A DNA stretch of 64,000 nucleotides. It comes from Pseudomonas paralcaligenes (GTDB lineage Bacteria; Pseudomonadota; Gammaproteobacteria; Pseudomonadales; Pseudomonadaceae). The stretch is taken from positions 310,001-374,000 of the forward strand of contig NZ_BPFX01000003.1 in NCBI RefSeq assembly GCF_019655855.1, given 5' to 3'. The translations under genes and the position numbers were made by a program. The notes beneath the pieces are model-generated. The model ran no database searches. It had not been told where the DNA came from and was given only the letters and a program-made list of their open reading frames with translations. Shown here in pieces: positions 58,437-64,000 of this stretch; the first letter of the stretch is position 1, and each line of letters opens with the position of its first letter.

Positions 58437-58524
58437 CCCGTCATACCGGCGAAGGCCGGTATCCAGTCGCCCGCTCCGAGTCGCCTGAAGGTTTTCTAGA
58501 CCCCGGCCTGCGGGGGTGACGGGG
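58437..58524. repeat. CCGTCATACC palindromic repeat, copy 2, between lipB and lipA
   Basis: ATACCGGC-GAAG-GCCGGTAT (58443-58462) and CCCCGGCCTGCGGGGG form hairpins bounded by CCGTCATA and GTGACGGGG, the layout of copy 1 at 48055. It lies between the convergent lipB and lipA and could serve as a bidirectional terminator. Confidence 0.65.
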
Positions 58525-58577
58525 TTGAGAGTAAGGGCTTAAGCCAGGGCAAGACGTGCCGCCAGAGAGCGGCGCTG

Positions 58578-59630
<1,053 letters not shown>

Positions 59631-59789
59631 CGAACTCTCGGCTCCGGTAGGGGCTTCGGTGGTGGGGCTTGTGGCCGGTGCACAGTCTACCATGGTTGGC
59701 CCTCCCGAGGCTGTCGGCGGGGGAGCGAGCGTCGCCTGTACGACCAGCTGCCAGGCCCGTGTGCTGGGGCTTTTCGTTGCGCCGCCGCG

Positions 59790-61106
59790 TCAGGTCTTGA
59801 GCTGGCTGGCGAACTGGCCGATGGCCTGGACCACCTGCTGTGCGCCATCCTGGATCTCGACGATCACCGCGCCAGCTTCGTTGGCGAGCTGCAGGCCCTG
59901 CTCGGCCTGCTGGCGGCTGCTGGCCATGCTCGACACGGCGGCCTGGGCCAGGGCCTGGTTCTTCTGCACTACGTCGACGATCTCCTCGGTCGCCTGGCTG
60001 GTGCGCCCGGCTAGCTGGCGCACCTCGTCGGCCACCACCGCGAAGCCGCGGCCCTGGTCGCCGGCCCGGGCCGCCTCGATGGCGGCGTTGAGGGCCAGCA
60101 GGTTGGTCTGGTCGGCGATGCCGCGGATGGTCTGCATGATGGTGCTGATCAGCAGCGACTGGCGATCCAGCGCCTCGATGCCTTCGGCTGCCTCCTGCAC
60201 CTTCTCGGCGATCTGGCGCATCACCTCCACCGTCTGCTGCACCACTGCGGCGCCCTTGCTGGCGCTCTCGTCGGTATGCCGGGAGATGCCGTAGGCGATG
60301 TTGGCCGCTTCGGCCACGGCCTGTTCCTGGTTGATCTGGTCGGTGATGACGGTGGCGAACTTGACCACCTTGTACAGGCGGTCGTGGGCGTCCAGTACCG
60401 GGTTGTAGGAGGCTTCCAGCCACACGGGGCGGCCGTGGCTGTCGACGCGCTTGAAGCGCCCGGCGACGTACTCGCCGCGGTTCAGCCGCGCCCAGAACTC
60501 GCGATAGTCCTGGGAGCTGGATTCCTCCGGCTCGCAGAACATGCGGTGGTGCTTGCCGCGGATCTGCTCCAGGCGGTAGCCCATGCCATCGAGGAAGCGC
60601 TGGTTGGCGGTCAGCACTTCGCCGCCCAGGTTGAACTCGATGACCGCCGTGGAGTGCAGCAGCGCGTTGATCAGGCCCTCCCGCTCCTTCGCCGTCTCGA
60701 TGGTGTCGGTCAGGTCGTTGGCGCACAGGGTGAAGTACTGGAGCTGGCCCTTGCCGTCGTTGACCGGCTGCCAGATGGCCCGCAGCCAGGCCTCGCGCCC
60801 GTCGCCGCGGAGCAGGCGGAAGGCGCCGCTCCAGTGCTCGCGGTTGCGCAGGGCCGCCTGCAGGACGGGATGGTTGGGATGGCTGTGGAAGGTGGGCGGG
60901 ATCAGCGTGTCGAGGGATTGGCCGACCAGTTGCTCGCGTCGATAATGCAGCGCCTGGAGGATATTGTCGTTGGCGTAGCGCACGCGTCCGCCCGGGTCCA
61001 GCTCCAGCACCAGCATTTCGCTGTACAGGGAGTCCTTGATCTGCCGGGTACTGGCGAGCTCGTCGCGCAGCTTGGCCAGTTCCTCTTTCAGACGCTGATT
61101 GAACAT
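59790..61106 (-). CDS. BdlA-like soluble PAS-PAS chemoreceptor
   Basis: A 438-residue cytoplasmic methyl-accepting protein without membrane helices. Two PAS domains (about 25-140 and 145-265) are followed by a short signalling helix pair with the hairpin tip [20 protein letters not shown] at about 350. This is the architecture of P. aeruginosa BdlA, which promotes biofilm dispersion, and of Aer-like energy sensors. It is transcribed alone; it starts 123 bp from the divergent glycosylase gene. The symbol is withheld because several paralogues share this design. Confidence 0.88.
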   Translation of the reverse strand: MFNQRLKEELAKLRDELASTRQIKDSLYSEMLVLELDPGGRVRYANDNILQALHYRREQLVGQSLDTLIPPTFHSHPNHPVLQAALRNREHWSGAFRLLRGDGREAWLRAIWQPVNDGKGQLQYFTLCANDLTDTIETAKEREGLINALLHSTAVIEFNLGGEVLTANQRFLDGMGYRLEQIRGKHHRMFCEPEESSSQDYREFWARLNRGEYVAGRFKRVDSHGRPVWLEASYNPVLDAHDRLYKVVKFATVITDQINQEQAVAEAANIAYGISRHTDESASKGAAVVQQTVEVMRQIAEKVQEAAEGIEALDRQSLLISTIMQTIRGIADQTNLLALNAAIEAARAGDQGRGFAVVADEVRQLAGRTSQATEEIVDVVQKNQALAQAAVSSMASSRQQAEQGLQLANEAGAVIVEIQDGAQQVVQAIGQFASQLKT

Positions 61107-61228
61107 CGGTGATTACCTTTGGGTTGAGGGGTACCACTGCTTCGGCTGGATTCAGCCATCCTTGAGCGTGCTCGTCGCTTGCAGATTAGCAGCCCGTCCG
61201 ATAAACCATCCGGCCTTGTGAGCCCCGC

Positions 61229-62110
61229 ATGAATCGTCTCGACCTGACCTTGGAATTGCCGGCCGACTACCGGACCCACGACCTGCTGAGCTTTCATCGC
61301 CGCGATGCCCAGGGCCTGGCCGAGCGGGTGACGGACGCTGGCCTGGACAAGGGCATTCTCTGGCAGGGCATTCCGGCCCGCCTGGCCCTGCGCTTCGAGG
61401 ACGGCGGGGCGGGGGTGAGCCTGGAGGTGGACGGCGAGGTTGCCATCGATCCGCAGGCACTGCGAAGGCTGGCCGCGCACATGCTCGGCCTGACTCAGCC
61501 GGTGCAGGCGTTCGAGGTCGAGCACGGTGCGCATCCGCTGCTAGGCGCGCTGATCGCCGCCAACCGGGGGCTGCGCGTGCCGCAGTCGGCCTCGCCGTTC
61601 GAGGCCCTGAGCTGGGCCATCAGCGGCCAGCAGATCAGCCTGGCGGTGGCCATCTCCCTGCGTCGCAAGCTGATCCAGCTGGCCGGCCTGCGCCATTCCA
61701 GCGGGTTGTTCTGCTATCCGGACGCGGCGGCGGTGGCGGCGCTGGACGAGGATGCCCTGGGCCAGGCCGGCTTCTCCCGGGCCAAGAGCGGGACGCTGCT
61801 GCTGCTCGCCCGCGAGGTGGTGGAAGGGCGGTTGCCCCTGGCCGAATGGCTGCAGGACGAGCCGGCCGAGGCCATCGGCCAGCGGCTGCTGGCGCTCAAG
61901 GGCGTCGGCCCGTGGACGGTGGACTACGCTCTGCTGCGCGGCTTCGCCCGGCTGGACGGCTCGCTGCACGGCGATGCGGCGGTGCGGCGCCAGCTGCAGC
62001 GCCTGCTGGGGGCGGAGGAGAAGCTCGATCAGCACTTCGTGCGCGACTGGCTGCTGCCCTTCGCGCCCTGGCGGGCGCTGGTGGCGGCCCATCTCTGGGC
62101 CATGTCGTAA
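61229..62110 (+). CDS. DNA-3-methyladenine glycosylase II-like (AlkA family)
   Basis: A 293-residue HhH-GPD glycosylase. The hairpin is ALKGVGPWTVDYALLRG (about 223-239), followed by the region of the catalytic Asp, SLHGDAAVRRQL. The N-terminal part resembles the AlkA_N domain (LDLTLELPADYR). It probably removes N3- or N7-alkylated bases. It differs in fold from mpg in the same window, so the two repair genes are not paralogues. Confidence 0.87.
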   Translation: MNRLDLTLELPADYRTHDLLSFHRRDAQGLAERVTDAGLDKGILWQGIPARLALRFEDGGAGVSLEVDGEVAIDPQALRRLAAHMLGLTQPVQAFEVEHGAHPLLGALIAANRGLRVPQSASPFEALSWAISGQQISLAVAISLRRKLIQLAGLRHSSGLFCYPDAAAVAALDEDALGQAGFSRAKSGTLLLLAREVVEGRLPLAEWLQDEPAEAIGQRLLALKGVGPWTVDYALLRGFARLDGSLHGDAAVRRQLQRLLGAEEKLDQHFVRDWLLPFAPWRALVAAHLWAMS

Positions 62111-62185
62111 GCTCTCGGAAGTCGCCAAGGCCCGCGAGTCGGGCCTCTCTCCAACAGCGCCCGACCTACGCGCAGCAGCCTTTGC

Positions 62186-63481
62186 TCAGCGCAGCCGTTG
62201 CAGCAGCGCCGGCGTCGGGTAGCCGTCGGCCGGCAGGCCCAGGCTCTGCTGGAAGGCGCGCACGGCACGGCGGGTGTTGGCGCCGATGATGCCGTCGGCC
62301 GCGCCGGGCTCGTAGCCCTTGGCGGCCAGGCTTTCCTGCAGTTCGATGCGCTCGCTACGGCCCAGCGGGCGCTCGTCCTTCGGCCAGGTGGCCTGCAGCG
62401 GCGCGGCGCCGTTCAGGCGCTGGCCGAGCAGGCCCACGGCCAGGGCATAGGATGACGAGTTGTTGTACTTGAGGATGGCGCCGAAGTTGCGGAACACCAG
62501 GAAGGCTGGGCCGCGATGGCCGGCCGGCAGCAGCAGGTAGCCGGTGTCGTCCGGGGCGACGCTGGGTGGCGTGCCCTTCACACCGAGCGCTTGCCACTGG
62601 GCGTAGGTCTTGCGGATCTCGGTGTCGGCCAGGGCGTAGTCGAAGCCGCTGGGCAGCGCCACCGGGATGCCCCAGGCGTGGCCCTTCTGCCAGCCGGAGG
62701 CCTGCAGGTAATGGGCGGCCGAGGCCAGGGCGTCGGCGCTGGAGTTCCAGATGTCGCGGCGGCCGTCGCCGTCGAAGTCCACGGCATGGGTCAGGTAGGT
62801 GGTGGGGATGAACTGGGTCTGGCCCATGGCACCCGCCCAGGAGCCGCGCAGGCCGGTGCTGGTGATGTCACCGCTCTGCAGGATCTGCAGAGCGGCCAGC
62901 AACTGGTCCTCGGCGAACTGCGGGCGGCGCCCTTCGTAGGCCAGAGTGGCCAGGGAGCGGATCACCGACTGTTCGCCCATGAACTGGCCGAAGCTGCTCT
63001 CCATGCCCCAGATGGCGACCAGCGTCTCGCGGTCGACGCCGTAGCGCTCCTCGATGGCGTCCAGCGTGGCGGCATGCTGGGCCAGCAGGGCCTGGCCCTT
63101 GCGCACCCGCACCGGCGAGATGGCGCCGTCCAGGTACTCCCACACCGGCCGGCTGAACTCCGGCTGGGCACGGTCGGCAGTCACCACGCTCATGTCCGGC
63201 GTCACGCCGGCGAAGACCTGGTCGAACAGGTTTTCCGGAATGCCGCTGGCGAGGGCCTTGAGGCGGAAGCGGTCGCGCCAGTCGTCGAAGCTCAGGGCGG
63301 GGGCCGGTTCGGCTTCTTCCTTGGCCACGGGTGCACTCGGCTCGGCCTGCTGCGGCTGCGCGACGAGCTTGGCAGAGGTCAGCTGGGGGGCGGGATTCGG
63401 GGTCTCGGCGCAGGCGCCCAGGAAGATCGCGGCGCCGGCGAGCAGGCAGCTCAGGCGGCCATTGGCGGAAAGCTGGAACAT
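62186..63481 (-). CDS. Lytic transglycosylase (MltB/SltB-like) with peptidoglycan-binding domain
   Basis: A 431-residue lipoprotein (lipobox LGAC). The transglycosylase domain (about 70-350) has the catalytic Glu in AIWGMESSFGQF, and the C-terminus is a PG_binding_1 domain (about 370-431, GYEPGAADGIIGANTRRAVRAF). It cleaves murein strands like the mltB product encoded at 54096 but adds a wall-anchoring domain. A longer in-frame start at 63523 would remove the lipobox from the N-terminus and is rejected. Confidence 0.91.
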   Translation of the reverse strand: MFQLSANGRLSCLLAGAAIFLGACAETPNPAPQLTSAKLVAQPQQAEPSAPVAKEEAEPAPALSFDDWRDRFRLKALASGIPENLFDQVFAGVTPDMSVVTADRAQPEFSRPVWEYLDGAISPVRVRKGQALLAQHAATLDAIEERYGVDRETLVAIWGMESSFGQFMGEQSVIRSLATLAYEGRRPQFAEDQLLAALQILQSGDITSTGLRGSWAGAMGQTQFIPTTYLTHAVDFDGDGRRDIWNSSADALASAAHYLQASGWQKGHAWGIPVALPSGFDYALADTEIRKTYAQWQALGVKGTPPSVAPDDTGYLLLPAGHRGPAFLVFRNFGAILKYNNSSSYALAVGLLGQRLNGAAPLQATWPKDERPLGRSERIELQESLAAKGYEPGAADGIIGANTRRAVRAFQQSLGLPADGYPTPALLQRLR

Positions 63482-63565
63482 CGAGGCCTCTCGGTCTTGC
63501 CAATCAGACCGCGACCTTACCATGCCGGGCGGTTTTCAGAACCCCGTCGGCGTCTCGCGGGTGGA

Positions 63566-63733
63566 TCAGGCCGCGGATTTCACCAGGCCCAGAAAGCAGG
63601 AAGCCTCCCAGTGGGAGGCTTCGCGGCGGTAGCTGCCTTTGCCTTTCTTCGGCTGTTCCTGGCGGCTGCGGAACAGTGGCTGGGCGACGATGGACTTGGC
63701 CTTGTTCGGCCGCTTGGGGGCTTTCTTGCTCAT
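63566..63733 (-). CDS. arfA: Alternative ribosome-rescue factor A
   Basis: A 55-residue ArfA: MSKKAPKRPNKAKSIVAQPL, then FRSRQEQPKKGKGSYRRE and HWEAS near the end. The KGKGSY core and NWEAS-like tail are family hallmarks. ArfA recruits RF2 to ribosomes stalled on non-stop mRNA when trans-translation fails. ATG 63733 has AGGA about 8 bp upstream. The last third contains a perfect hairpin that should yield truncated, tmRNA-targeted mRNA, as described for E. coli arfA. Confidence 0.9.
   Translation of the reverse strand: MSKKAPKRPNKAKSIVAQPLFRSRQEQPKKGKGSYRREASHWEASCFLGLVKSAA
63600..63622 (-). terminator. Intragenic hairpin in the arfA coding sequence
   Basis: GAAGCCTCCCA at 63600-63610 is the exact reverse complement of TGGGAGGCTTC at 63612-63622. 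The stem lies over codons for EASHWEAS, before the stop codon. On the minus strand it is followed by CTGCTTTCT. Termination or RNase III cleavage here would leave mRNA without a stop codon. Confidence 0.8.
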
Positions 63734-63869
63734 CGGATGATCCTCACCTGGCCCGCGACGCTGCGGGCGGCGCGGACTATGCGCCGCTGTACGAATAATG
63801 TCCAGTGGGGCGTGGAGAAGAGACGTGGTGCGCACGGCGCACCCTACGGCGGCACGTATTACGTGGGGA

Positions 63870-64000
63870 TCATTCGCTCAGCGCCAGGCGCTGGCCGGCC
63901 ATCAGCAGGGCCAGGCGCGCCAGGCTGCTCCAGGGGTCGCCGGCGGCCTGGCCCTTGACCTGGGCGTCGATGCGCTGGGCGTCGATCAGCAGCTGGTTCC
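63870..64000 (-). CDS. holA: DNA polymerase III delta subunit, C-terminal fragment
   Basis: Only the last 43 codons are inside the window. The end reads IDAQRIDAQVKGQAAGDPW, then LALLMAGQRLALSE, which matches the Pseudomonas HolA C-terminus as I recall it. The delta subunit opens the beta clamp in the clamp loader. It lies 136 bp upstream of arfA on the same strand. The call rests on a short segment. Confidence 0.75.
   Translation of the reverse strand, partial: NQLLIDAQRIDAQVKGQAAGDPWSSLARLALLMAGQRLALSE

Overview
The window is high-GC DNA from a gammaproteobacterium, almost certainly a Pseudomonas of the P. aeruginosa lineage. The right-hand half carries the housekeeping series ppa, mpl, ubiX, lrgAB-like genes, mpg, proA, nadD, rsfS, rlmH, mrdA, rodA, mltB, rlpA, dacC, ybeD, lipB, lipA, arfA and holA, which is the known Pseudomonas gene order as I recall it.

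Region 1 (1-9360) looks catabolic. It holds the end of a hydantoinase-B-type subunit, an isochorismatase-fold amidohydrolase, a small lipoprotein, a leuC-leuD pair without leuB, a 138-bp MITE-like element placed exactly at the leuD stop codon, a PrpR-type sigma-54 activator and a large acyl-CoA dehydrogenase. A divergent HxlR-type regulator / carboxymuconolactone-decarboxylase-like pair follows, with two copies of one dyad operator between them.

Region 2 (9347-24500) is a second accessory block. An AraC regulator is divergent from an alpha/beta hydrolase and an SDR. A Baeyer-Villiger-type flavin monooxygenase and another hydrolase lie downstream, followed by a second AraC regulator, an MFS carrier, a beta-propeller protein, a GST, a MarR regulator, an alcohol dehydrogenase, a thioesterase, a SnoaL-like protein and an NmrA-like reductase. 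The layout resembles the mycobacterial VirS/MymA operon. The first hydrolase and the monooxygenase share a 72-bp upstream block with GTCAAGC direct repeats 22 bp apart, which suggests one AraC regulon. Several genes between them are frameshifted.

Region 3 (24894-34982) is a type VI secretion effector island: vgrG, a DUF2169 adaptor, a 1718-residue PAAR-like/RHS effector with an AT-richer 110-residue toxin tip that I do not recognise, and AT-rich candidate immunity genes. No structural T6SS genes are present, so this is an orphan effector module.

Region 4 (35250-64000) is core genome: pyrophosphatase, peptidoglycan recycling, UbiX, a lipoprotein that joins MORN repeats to a C13-type caspase-fold peptidase, murein hydrolase exporters, a DedA-PAP2 fusion, base-excision repair, proline and NAD synthesis, ribosome silencing and modification, the elongasome (mrdA-rodA) with mltB, rlpA and dacC, lipoate synthesis, a BdlA-like soluble chemoreceptor, a second lytic transglycosylase, the ribosome-rescue factor ArfA with a hairpin inside its coding sequence, and the C-terminus of holA.
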